Positions 6,582-12,662 of a DNA stretch of 15,751 nt are shown here, one piece after another. Source of the DNA: JAGQLF01 sp964437465 (lineage in GTDB: Bacteria; Patescibacteriota; Dojkabacteria; J137). The position numbers and the translations under genes are program-made. Numbering within the stretch: the first letter of the stretch is position 1; each line of letters starts with the position of its first letter. A model generated the notes under the pieces. It worked only from the letters and a program-made list of their open reading frames with translations. It searched no databases and had not been told where the DNA came from. The DNA lies in contig CAYTGI010000025.1 in assembly GCA_964437465.1 (NCBI GenBank), positions 1 through 15,751 of the forward strand, read 5' to 3'.

Positions 6582-7358
6582 TTATGCCAACATATTCCAC
6601 AGTATGCCAAATATTGCTTTTGAGTTTTCGTAGTAATCCTTATTGATGATTACAGTTCCAGTAATTGTCTCCCCAAAATTAATCATTGCAACTTTACCAT
6701 CATATATAAGAACATCTATAGAAGATAAGTTAATACCATTCTTAGAAACCCGAAATTCGAAATTATCATTCTGAGCATAATCAGAACCTCTTGCTATAGA
6801 TTCATCCGACTCGTCAATAATTTCCCTTATAAGTGTTGATTTTTTCTTTGTTTGTGCTTCCAAAAAGATCTGGCCATTATCAGGGAAAGTTTCTGATACA
6901 GCTTTTAAATTCACATAGGATCTTAACTCTTGTGCTTCAAAAGCTTCTTTATATATTAAAGTCGCATTATCCTTACCTTCATAGTACTTCACATCAACTA
7001 TATTCTTCTCTTTAGCTTCAGGCACCATCTGAGTAATCCTCTCAATAACTGATGGAAGATTTTCTTCTAATTTCTTAATTCTCCATTTTTTCTGATCCAT
7101 TAAAAATTTCAATTTCTCAGGATCTTCTGCAACGACCATTCTCCTCTCTCCATAGTTAGTTTGACTAACTAGTCCTTTCTTTATCAACTCTTCAACATTA
7201 TTATGGGTTGTTGATCTCTTTATACCTGTCTCCCTAGCCAAATTCATTATTGTATTTGGACCAGTTTTTAATAATGATAAATATATGACAACCTCTCTTT
7301 CGCTTAATGCAAACTCTTCTAAATAATCCTGAATGTGTCTATCAAGTTTTACTTTCAT
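6582..7358 (-). CDS. TrmB-family transcriptional regulator
   Basis: A 258-residue DNA-binding regulator. An N-terminal winged helix (about residues 10-78) has the TrmB pattern: LSEREVVIYLSLLKTGPNTI, then LARETGIKRSTTHNNVEELIKKG as the recognition region, then a wing at VSQTNYGERR. A helical linker at 80-112 (QKKWRIKKLEENLPSVIERI) can mediate dimerisation. The C-terminal domain (120-258, VKYYEGKDNATLIY onward) resembles the family's effector-binding part. Family knowledge: TrmB proteins sense sugars or other small ligands and are best known in archaea, with bacterial members too. Ligand and targets are unknown; the methyltransferase and GT4 genes downstream, or its own promoter region with paired repeats, are the nearest candidates. 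Start at the ATG at 7358; no Shine-Dalgarno. Confidence 0.85.
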   Translation of the reverse strand: MKVKLDRHIQDYLEEFALSEREVVIYLSLLKTGPNTIMNLARETGIKRSTTHNNVEELIKKGLVSQTNYGERRMVVAEDPEKLKFLMDQKKWRIKKLEENLPSVIERITQMVPEAKEKNIVDVKYYEGKDNATLIYKEAFEAQELRSYVNLKAVSETFPDNGQIFLEAQTKKKSTLIREIIDESDESIARGSDYAQNDNFEFRVSKNGINLSSIDVLIYDGKVAMINFGETITGTVIINKDYYENSKAIFGILWNMLA

Positions 7359-7386
7359 AATTGAAAAAATAATTATACGATAATTT

Positions 7387-7480
7387 TGTCAGCTCTAATT
7401 GGATTTAAAATAATTATACCATCAAACTCGCCTGTGTAAAATACTTTTTTAAGAATAGAAAATGATGATGCTAGCTGACA
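7387..7480. repeat. Paired short repeats around the regulator promoter, possible operator
   Basis: TGTCAGCT at 7387-7394 is exactly inverted as AGCTGACA at 7473-7480, flanking the regulator's promoter. In addition the 13-mer AAAATAATTATAC occurs at 7366-7378 and again at 7407-7419, 41 bases apart; on the minus strand each copy contains TATAAT. The spacing is about four helical turns, which suits cooperative binding, but AT-rich 13-mers also recur by chance. The operator role is inferred. Confidence 0.3.
7413..7440 (-). promoter_or_regulatory. Promoter of the TrmB-family regulator gene
   Basis: Minus strand TTTACA (7440-7435), a 16-base spacer and TATAAT (7418-7413). Predicted start is about 7406, giving a leader of about 48 bases. 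A second TATAAT (7377-7372) nearer the ATG lacks a -35. Confidence 0.55.
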
Positions 7481-7537
7481 TTGTTGAAATATTCTTTGAT
7501 TAGCTGGAAAAACATTACTAAAAAAAGACAATATAGA

Positions 7538-7565
7538 TTGACATCTTTAGCATAAAATCTATAAT
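7538..7565 (+). promoter_or_regulatory. Strong upstream plus-strand promoter
   Basis: TTGACA (7538-7543), a 16-base spacer and TATAAT (7560-7565): full consensus hexamers. It points toward the 95-residue gene with a predicted start near 7572, leaving a leader of about 130 bases with no clear stable fold. The gene also has a nearer promoter, so this one may add a second start or make a short RNA. Confidence 0.6.
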
Positions 7566-7642
7566 GAATTATATATAACTTACTATCCAAAGTCCAGTTA
7601 TGACATTTTTTTCTGATAACGCAGTATACACAACTATTTACA

Positions 7643-7671
7643 TTGAATGAATTCCCTTATTATAGTATAAT
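7643..7671 (+). promoter_or_regulatory. Proximal promoter of the 95-residue gene
   Basis: TTGAAT (7643-7648), a 17-base spacer and TATAAT (7666-7671). Predicted start is about 7678, about 25 bases before the ATG at 7703. Its place rules out the TTG at 7643 as a translation start. Confidence 0.5.
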
Positions 7672-7702
7672 TTCAGTAATATTAAAGTGTTATTTAAATC
7701 TA

Positions 7703-7990
7703 ATGACATATTCAGACTACTCTCTAAGCCCCGAAGATTTCCAAATGTATCTTGCTGCGAAGAAAAGCAGTAGACTAGATGAGATTTGGAAAGACCTTCT
7801 AAACAGAATAGAGGATAAATTACTAAAATCAGAAGCATCGAAAAAAGGATATGAGCTTGATGATAATCCAGATTTAGAAGATGACGTAATAGCAGACTAT
7901 AAAATGTTTATCGTTCCAGGTGCTTCAAAGGAGTTAGATCACTATATTAGAGAAAATCTATACCCTTTTGTAGTTTGCCTAAAGGCTTAA
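7703..7990 (+). CDS. Small acidic protein of unknown function
   Basis: 95 residues from the ATG at 7703 (MTYSDYSLSPEDFQMYLAAK). The sequence looks like a real folded protein: a helix-rich N-terminal half (amphipathic SRLDEIWKDLLNRIEDKLLK at about 23-42), an acidic stretch (ELDDNPDLEDDVIADY, about 51-66), and a mixed C-terminus with one cysteine. There is no signal peptide or membrane helix, so it should be cytosolic. I recognise no family. It has two promoter candidates and stands alone, divergent from the TrmB-family regulator; regulation by that protein is possible. A longer version starting at the TTG at 7643 adds 20 hydrophobic residues but would begin on a -35 box, so I prefer the shorter one. 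Confidence 0.65.
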   Translation: MTYSDYSLSPEDFQMYLAAKKSSRLDEIWKDLLNRIEDKLLKSEASKKGYELDDNPDLEDDVIADYKMFIVPGASKELDHYIRENLYPFVVCLKA

Positions 7991-8032
7991 TTCCTCAATA
8001 ACCTCTACAGCTAGCCATATTGATGGCCAAGC

Positions 8033-8061
8033 TTGATTATTCCCTTATATATATTTATAAT
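8033..8061 (+). promoter_or_regulatory. Promoter of the LysM protein gene
   Basis: TTGATT (8033-8038), a 17-base spacer and TATAAT (8056-8061). Predicted start is about 8068, giving a leader of about 50 bases with no Shine-Dalgarno before the ATG at 8120. Confidence 0.55.
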
Positions 8062-8119
8062 CCAATTGTTCGGGTACAACAACAATTCTCCTATTTTATT
8101 TATTACGGCTTAAGTTTGT

Positions 8120-8878
8120 ATGGCAAAAGGAGACAAAAAAGATAAGTCAGAAAACTCCGAAAAAAAGAAGAAAAAAACTCGAGCGGATAGAATCCGTGAG
8201 AATAAACCTCTTTTTGGAATCGTGGTTTTAGTTGGACTTATTATCCTTGCTGCAATTGGAGTTGGAGCATACTACGCAGTAGACAGCTTAACTTCAAACA
8301 ATGCTGAAGAAACATCAGAAGAATCAACTGATGAGAATGGTGAATCCTCTGAAGATTCGTCTGAAGGTTCTGACACTGAAGGCTCAGAGGGCTCTGAAAA
8401 TTCTGAAGATACAAATTCAGAAGAAGGAGAACAAAATTCTGAAGATTCAGAAAGTGGTGAAAACCAAGAAGAACAACAAAATGACTCTGGTGAAAATACT
8501 GAAAACTCTGGAGAAACAAGTGACGAAGGTAATGTAGAAGGAACTGGGGATGAAAATAGTGATAGCAATAATGATGAACAAGTAAGCAATGAAGCAACTG
8601 GTCATTCAGCTGCAGGTTTATCTAAAAGCCTAGCAGTTCAAGACGAAATTGCTAGAACAGGAATCTGGAGAGCTACAGACTATATTTTTGGTGATATAGT
8701 AGAGTCTTCATATACTGTTCAACTAGGAGATACACTATGGGAAATTGCTGATGGTTATTATGGAGATGTCTACAGATGGGGAGACATTAGAAATAACAAC
8801 AGCGAAAAAATAGATGTACTTCCAAATGGAGAAGAATCATTAATTTATCCTGGTACAGTTCTAGAGCTTCCAGAATAA
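8120..8878 (+). CDS. Membrane-anchored LysM domain protein with long acidic linker
   Basis: A 252-residue type II membrane protein. Residues 1-29 are cytosolic and very basic (a run of Lys, then TRADRIREN). A single membrane helix covers 31-54. Residues 58-160 are a low-complexity linker made almost wholly of Glu, Ser, Asn, Asp, Gly and Gln. A short conserved-looking stretch (161-195) leads to one LysM domain at 197-251 (SYTVQLGDTLWEIADGYYGD ending PGTVLELP). LysM binds the GlcNAc chains of peptidoglycan, so the protein probably tethers the membrane to the wall across the linker, or targets a partner there. No catalytic domain is present. The gene ends in a strong terminator shared with the convergent gene. 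Other open frames within the linker are compositional shadows. Confidence 0.88.
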   Translation: MAKGDKKDKSENSEKKKKKTRADRIRENKPLFGIVVLVGLIILAAIGVGAYYAVDSLTSNNAEETSEESTDENGESSEDSSEGSDTEGSEGSENSEDTNSEEGEQNSEDSESGENQEEQQNDSGENTENSGETSDEGNVEGTGDENSDSNNDEQVSNEATGHSAAGLSKSLAVQDEIARTGIWRATDYIFGDIVESSYTVQLGDTLWEIADGYYGDVYRWGDIRNNNSEKIDVLPNGEESLIYPGTVLELPE

Positions 8879-8890
8879 GTTTATGCAAAG

Positions 8891-8922
8891 AAAACAGCAT
8901 CGTATTTACGATGCTGTTTTTT
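8891..8922. terminator. Bidirectional intrinsic terminator
   Basis: A perfect inverted repeat: 8891-8904 pairs with 8907-8920 (14 bp, tip opening to a small loop), GC-rich in the core ACAGCATCG, with six Ts on the plus side and an A-rich run on the other. It serves both the LysM gene (plus) and the LiaF-like gene (minus), whose stop codon overlaps its edge at 8921-8923. Confidence 0.9.
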
Positions 8923-9577
8923 AGTTTATCTCCACTGCACCAAACATCGCTGAACCATTTATTATTAAAGTTCCTCCTTTTTTTTCCTCATTATTTTTAA
9001 TATTATTTTCAAATGCACCTAATATTCCTGTGCCCTTAACTTCAACCTTTGAATTTCTTGGAGCTTTAATTTCAATTCCCCCAAAAGCTACGTTCACGTT
9101 TAATGTCCCACCATCTTTACTAACTACCGCATCTGAGAGGTCAAGCTCAATCCCCCCAAACATTGCAGAAATATTTCCTCCTTTAAAGGATTTCGAATTA
9201 TTACTAATCTCGCTTCCCCAAAATGCTATATTATGATTCTCAAAATCATTACTGCTTGAACTGCCTGTACTATTACTAGCATTTTCATTATTAAATAGTA
9301 TTGATATTCCTATTATTATTAAAATCACTGGCCAAAACTCCCAAATATTAAATCCTACAATATTAGCTGCAGTAAAACCTATTCCAAAAAGTATAAATAA
9401 TATTCCATTTAGCGGCTTGTTTGGATTGGTGGTAATAACATTTACACCAATTACAACAAAAATTAATGGCCAGAAGTTAGCAAATATGTATCCAGCATCA
9501 AAAGATGGATAAAGCTCATCAACAAGAAATAATAGACCCGCAATGATTAGACCAAAACCCCATATATATTTAGACAT
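8921..9577 (-). CDS. LiaF-like membrane protein (DUF5668 plus LiaF-type C-terminal domain)
   Basis: 218 residues. The N-terminal half has about four membrane helices (5-20, 31-49, 57-75, 81-95) with the paired FWPLIFVVIGVNVI and FWPVILIIIGISIL motifs typical of DUF5668. After a Ser/Asn linker (100-115) comes a beta-repeat domain (118-218) with recurring strands: AFWGSE, AMFGGIELDLS, AFGGIEIKAP, GAFENN, AMFGAVEIN. This matches the C-terminal domain of LiaF and related cell-wall-stress proteins. In Firmicutes LiaF restrains a LiaRS two-component system; no such kinase or regulator is in the window, so here it may act alone or with the SLOG-like protein encoded 16 bases upstream in the same direction. 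Which side of the membrane the beta domain faces is not decided by the sequence. Confidence 0.8.
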   Translation of the reverse strand: MSKYIWGFGLIIAGLLFLVDELYPSFDAGYIFANFWPLIFVVIGVNVITTNPNKPLNGILFILFGIGFTAANIVGFNIWEFWPVILIIIGISILFNNENASNSTGSSSSNDFENHNIAFWGSEISNNSKSFKGGNISAMFGGIELDLSDAVVSKDGGTLNVNVAFGGIEIKAPRNSKVEVKGTGILGAFENNIKNNEEKKGGTLIINGSAMFGAVEIN

Positions 9578-9593
9578 TTTATTTAGATAAGAA

Positions 9594-11477
9594 CTAGAAA
9601 ATTATGAAGTCACGCTCATCGCCTTCCACTCTTCGATCAACAACCTTTTCAATTCTCTTTCTATCTAAGTTTGAATTATATTGGTCGTTAATTTCATTAA
9701 TCTTTCCTTCAACATCATTTATAGAGCTTACAACATGAACCCTTTGTTCTAGTTCAATTGGAGAACTTGAAAGGCTTATAATCTGTTTAATCTTTTCATT
9801 CCATTCATCACCAACACAAATGATTGGTTTGCTCATACCGTTATACATCTGATTTAAATTTATTAAACTTGCGAACAAAGCTAAACCTGACATTCCTTCA
9901 AGGGAGAGAAACACAAATAATCTAGAGTCCTTTGCAAAATGCCTTATCCATTCAAAATAGTTTGAATAAAGTATGGAGAAGCTATTATTCTCAACTGGTT
10001 CCTCAACGACTTCGTCTGTTTTTCCAATTATAGGTTTTAGATATACACCCGTAACTTTTCCTTCAGAATTTAGTAATACCTTTTGACCATTTCCTTTTCT
10101 TGAGTCTATTAAAATATCGTAATTTTTATCTAAAAGAGTTTTAGCCACTTGATCAATCCCTTCATGTTGAGAGTTCTCTAATCCTAATAATGCTATTTTC
10201 TTAAAAAACTTCTTTGTTTTATTCTTCTTTGACTGCTTACTACTCTTATTATTTCCCTTAGTAGTAATTTTTTCTTTCTTTTCTGAAGGTACAGGTTCTT
10301 TCTTTTTTTCTTCAACATTTGCTATGGGTGTTGTTTTATTCACTTCTTGTGTTTGTTGGTTATCTGAGACCTGTTGTTTTAAATCTTTGGGGCTATTATT
10401 CTCCTCACTTAATTGCTGCTCGTTGTTTTGGACTTCAGGTTGATTAAGTGTTGCGCTACTTGCTTGATCCTCCAATTTAGTTTCACTATCAACCATTCCC
10501 ATATTTTCATTTGTATCTTCAGTTTGCTGACCTCCAATAACGACCTCCGTTTGTGCAGGAGGTGAGTTATCTGGTTTTTCTTCTTCAACTTTTTCAGCTG
10601 GAATTTCTTGAGCTGGATCCTGAGAAGTGACTTCAGTATTTGAATTTTCTTTTAATACTGGGTCAGCCGCCTGTTCACCGGTACCTAAATCTACTGCTTG
10701 CACTTGAGTGGGATTATTTGATGGTGTATTTGTTTCTGATGAAGCACTAGGCTCTGTAGTTGTCTGTTGTGTATTTACTGTATCAGCATCAAAAGATCCA
10801 GTGCCTGCTGGTGGAGCAGGTTCAATTGCATTTGGATTTGGAAATTTATTTGAATAAATATCAGCTAAATCACCATCGCCAAAAATAGTCTCTTCTTGAT
10901 TACCATTACTATTATTAGTTCCAGCTAGACCTGTCCCAGCATTTAATGGATCAGGCTGAGGTGAATTTTGCATTGGATCTTGTTGAACTGGATTTTGTTG
11001 CATTTCTTGATTTTGATTATCTCCCAAATTCTGTCCACCTACTGGATCTATACTCGGCATACTGTTATTTCCATCTTGAACTTGACTAGGTGTTGAATAA
11101 GTTGGTATCTCTTGTGGAATTTCAGTTGCACTTGGCATATTATCAGCCTGTACCATTCCAGGTGTTTGCCCTGTATTAGGTTGAGGTGCTTGAGGATTCC
11201 CAGTAAGAGTATCAGTTCCGTAATCGTTTACTGTAGTGTTTTGTATTGATGTATTCAAATTTGAGTTAGGTATAGGACCGTTAGGAAGCTGAGAATTATT
11301 TTGGTTTTGACTTCCTACCTGTTGAGGATTTTGACTAGACTGTGGATTTTGTTGCATACCCTGTGCTGCCTGGGGATTACCACCTTGTGAATCACCTACT
11401 GGTTGTAATGAAGGATTGGCATTCGCAGCATTTTGATCTTGATCTTTACTACCAGAAATGAAATCCAACAATCCCAT
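9594..11477 (-). CDS. Gln/Asn-rich protein with degenerate SLOG/LOG-like C-terminal domain
   Basis: 627 residues, no signal peptide or membrane helix. It opens with MGLLDFISGSKD, then about 380 residues of Gln/Asn/Pro/Ser/Thr-rich disordered sequence (15-395), then a very basic patch (about 396-426, Lys-rich). Residues 427-600 look like a Rossmann domain of the SLOG/LOG (lysine-decarboxylase-like) class: KIALLGLENSQHEGIDQVAK (strand, loop, helix), GKVTGVYLKP as the strand after the ligand loop, NYFEWIRHFAKDSRLFVFLS, then LEGMSGLALFASL where LOG enzymes have PGGxGTxxE, and KPIICVGDEW as the next strand. The catalytic glycines and Glu are not conserved, so it is more likely a nucleotide-ligand binder or structural domain than an enzyme. 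Family assignment rests on motif order seen by eye. Encoded 16 bases upstream of the LiaF-like gene, probably one operon. Confidence 0.6.
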   Translation of the reverse strand: MGLLDFISGSKDQDQNAANANPSLQPVGDSQGGNPQAAQGMQQNPQSSQNPQQVGSQNQNNSQLPNGPIPNSNLNTSIQNTTVNDYGTDTLTGNPQAPQPNTGQTPGMVQADNMPSATEIPQEIPTYSTPSQVQDGNNSMPSIDPVGGQNLGDNQNQEMQQNPVQQDPMQNSPQPDPLNAGTGLAGTNNSNGNQEETIFGDGDLADIYSNKFPNPNAIEPAPPAGTGSFDADTVNTQQTTTEPSASSETNTPSNNPTQVQAVDLGTGEQAADPVLKENSNTEVTSQDPAQEIPAEKVEEEKPDNSPPAQTEVVIGGQQTEDTNENMGMVDSETKLEDQASSATLNQPEVQNNEQQLSEENNSPKDLKQQVSDNQQTQEVNKTTPIANVEEKKKEPVPSEKKEKITTKGNNKSSKQSKKNKTKKFFKKIALLGLENSQHEGIDQVAKTLLDKNYDILIDSRKGNGQKVLLNSEGKVTGVYLKPIIGKTDEVVEEPVENNSFSILYSNYFEWIRHFAKDSRLFVFLSLEGMSGLALFASLINLNQMYNGMSKPIICVGDEWNEKIKQIISLSSSPIELEQRVHVVSSINDVEGKINEINDQYNSNLDRKRIEKVVDRRVEGDERDFIIF

Positions 11478-11488
11478 ACATATTAGCT

Positions 11489-11494
11489 ATAATA
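11489..11494 (-). promoter_or_regulatory. Possible -10 box of the SLOG-like/LiaF-like operon
   Basis: TATTAT on the minus strand ends 11 bases before the ATG at 11477, in the 68-base gap after the M20 gene. No matching -35 at the right distance. No terminator is seen in this gap, so readthrough from the upstream cluster is possible. Confidence 0.3.
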
Positions 11495-11545
11495 GTTATT
11501 TCTACTATAGAATACACGATGATAGTTGATGAGGACAAGTGAATT

Positions 11546-12637
11546 TTAAATTTTGTGCACGTCTAAAATCCATTTTTTTAGAAAATCTTTAAAAAGAACT
11601 AAATCCTGCCAATCTATCCATTCATTATTAGAATGTATAACTGATTTTTTTGGTGTTGTCATTAAAACAGGAATACCTTTTGCAGAGAAGAATCTTCCAT
11701 CAGAACCACCATGTGAGTGCTCAAAATTTATTTTTTTTACTTTTGAGACTTTTTCCTCCCAAAGTTTAATATATTTATTTTCTCTTGAAGTATGGTTTGT
11801 TGAACCTGTAATTTTAACTTCAAAATTAACATCATTTCGTTTGCAAGCATCCTCAACAATTGTTTTAATTTCTTCAGCTCCAGGATCCTCAGGGAAGCGA
11901 ATATCAAGCTTCATCTGTGCTTTTGATGGAACAGAGTTATACACATCTCCTCCATTTAGTGCCGCTAAGTTAACTGTAGGTTGCCATCCATCATTCTCTC
12001 CGAGCTTACCCCATTTTTCCCTAAAAACATCTCTAATATCCCTGTATGTTTTCCAGCATTTATTTATTGCATTCTCTCCTTCCCATGGTCTAGAAGCGTG
12101 CGCATTCTTGCCTTCTGCATTAATTTCATACCAAATTATACCTTTCTCATCAGTACAAATATTCCAGTCAATTCCTGCATCAGGTACAAAAGCGACATCT
12201 GCGGAGTATCCTTCTTCATTTAACAAATAATTAACACCGTTAAAACCACCAATCTCTTCGTCAGTTGTTATCATAAGACCAATATCAAGATCACCATTTT
12301 CAGAAATCAACTCAGAAAATGCCTTAATCATAGCAGCAACTTGCCCCTTCATATCAGCGCTACCTCTCCCAAATATCTTGCCGTCTTTTTCTAAAGGTGA
12401 GAAAGCTTCTTCATAATCCCCAGCTACTACATCCAGATGCCCGTTCAACATTATCTTTGGATTTTTATTGAACTTAGAAGTTATTACAATAGATGGTTTT
12501 TCATTTTTAATATATCTAGAAGTATGCACATTTAGATTGTTAAAAAGGGCATCTACGTAATCAATAATTTTATGAAGCTCTGAATTCTTGTCTGCAGTTG
12601 TTTCAAATTTAACTAGATCAAATAGTATTTTTTTCAT
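11546..12637 (-). CDS. M20-family metallopeptidase/deacylase (ArgE/DapE-like)
   Basis: 363 residues, cytosolic, a co-catalytic two-zinc hydrolase that cleaves an amide bond next to a free carboxylate (amino acid N-acyl groups or short peptides). The full metal set is visible: His67 (NGHLDVV, with catalytic Asp69), Asp95 (GRGSADMKG), Glu127 base and Glu128 ligand (TTDEEIGG), Asp153 (VPDAG) and His335 (VIHSNNEW). The dimerisation/lid domain spans about 165-280 (NAHASRPWEGENA with the conserved His180). Length is normal. The substrate cannot be fixed between acetylornithine, succinyl-diaminopimelate, or a general dipeptide. No other arginine or lysine pathway gene is in the window. It lies 25 bases downstream of the 673-residue gene in the same direction, so a role in the same pathway is plausible. 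Confidence 0.9.
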   Translation of the reverse strand: MKKILFDLVKFETTADKNSELHKIIDYVDALFNNLNVHTSRYIKNEKPSIVITSKFNKNPKIMLNGHLDVVAGDYEEAFSPLEKDGKIFGRGSADMKGQVAAMIKAFSELISENGDLDIGLMITTDEEIGGFNGVNYLLNEEGYSADVAFVPDAGIDWNICTDEKGIIWYEINAEGKNAHASRPWEGENAINKCWKTYRDIRDVFREKWGKLGENDGWQPTVNLAALNGGDVYNSVPSKAQMKLDIRFPEDPGAEEIKTIVEDACKRNDVNFEVKITGSTNHTSRENKYIKLWEEKVSKVKKINFEHSHGGSDGRFFSAKGIPVLMTTPKKSVIHSNNEWIDWQDLVLFKDFLKKWILDVHKI

Positions 12638-12662
12638 ATATTTTTAGTAATAGATATTTATC

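Larger units (their letters stand above)
7359..7702. other. Regulatory intergenic region between divergent genes
   Basis: 344 bases without a credible protein gene. It separates the minus-strand TrmB-type gene from the plus-strand 95-residue gene and holds one minus-strand and two plus-strand promoter candidates plus short direct and inverted repeats, listed separately. A frame reading from a TTG at 7643 is only an upstream extension of the next gene and overlaps a -35 box. Confidence 0.6.

Noticed and set aside
7643..7702. 20-codon N-terminal extension of the 95-residue protein from a TTG
   Set aside because: The TTG is the first triplet of a -35 box and precedes the predicted transcription start.
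8014..8027. Hairpin GCCAT-ATTG-ATGGC after the 95-residue gene
   Set aside because: A 5-bp stem with no following T-run; not a credible terminator.
8241..8597. Overlapping frames within the LysM protein's linker on both strands
   Set aside because: They mirror the repetitive GAA/TCT codon use of the linker and have no domain, promoter or start signal of their own.
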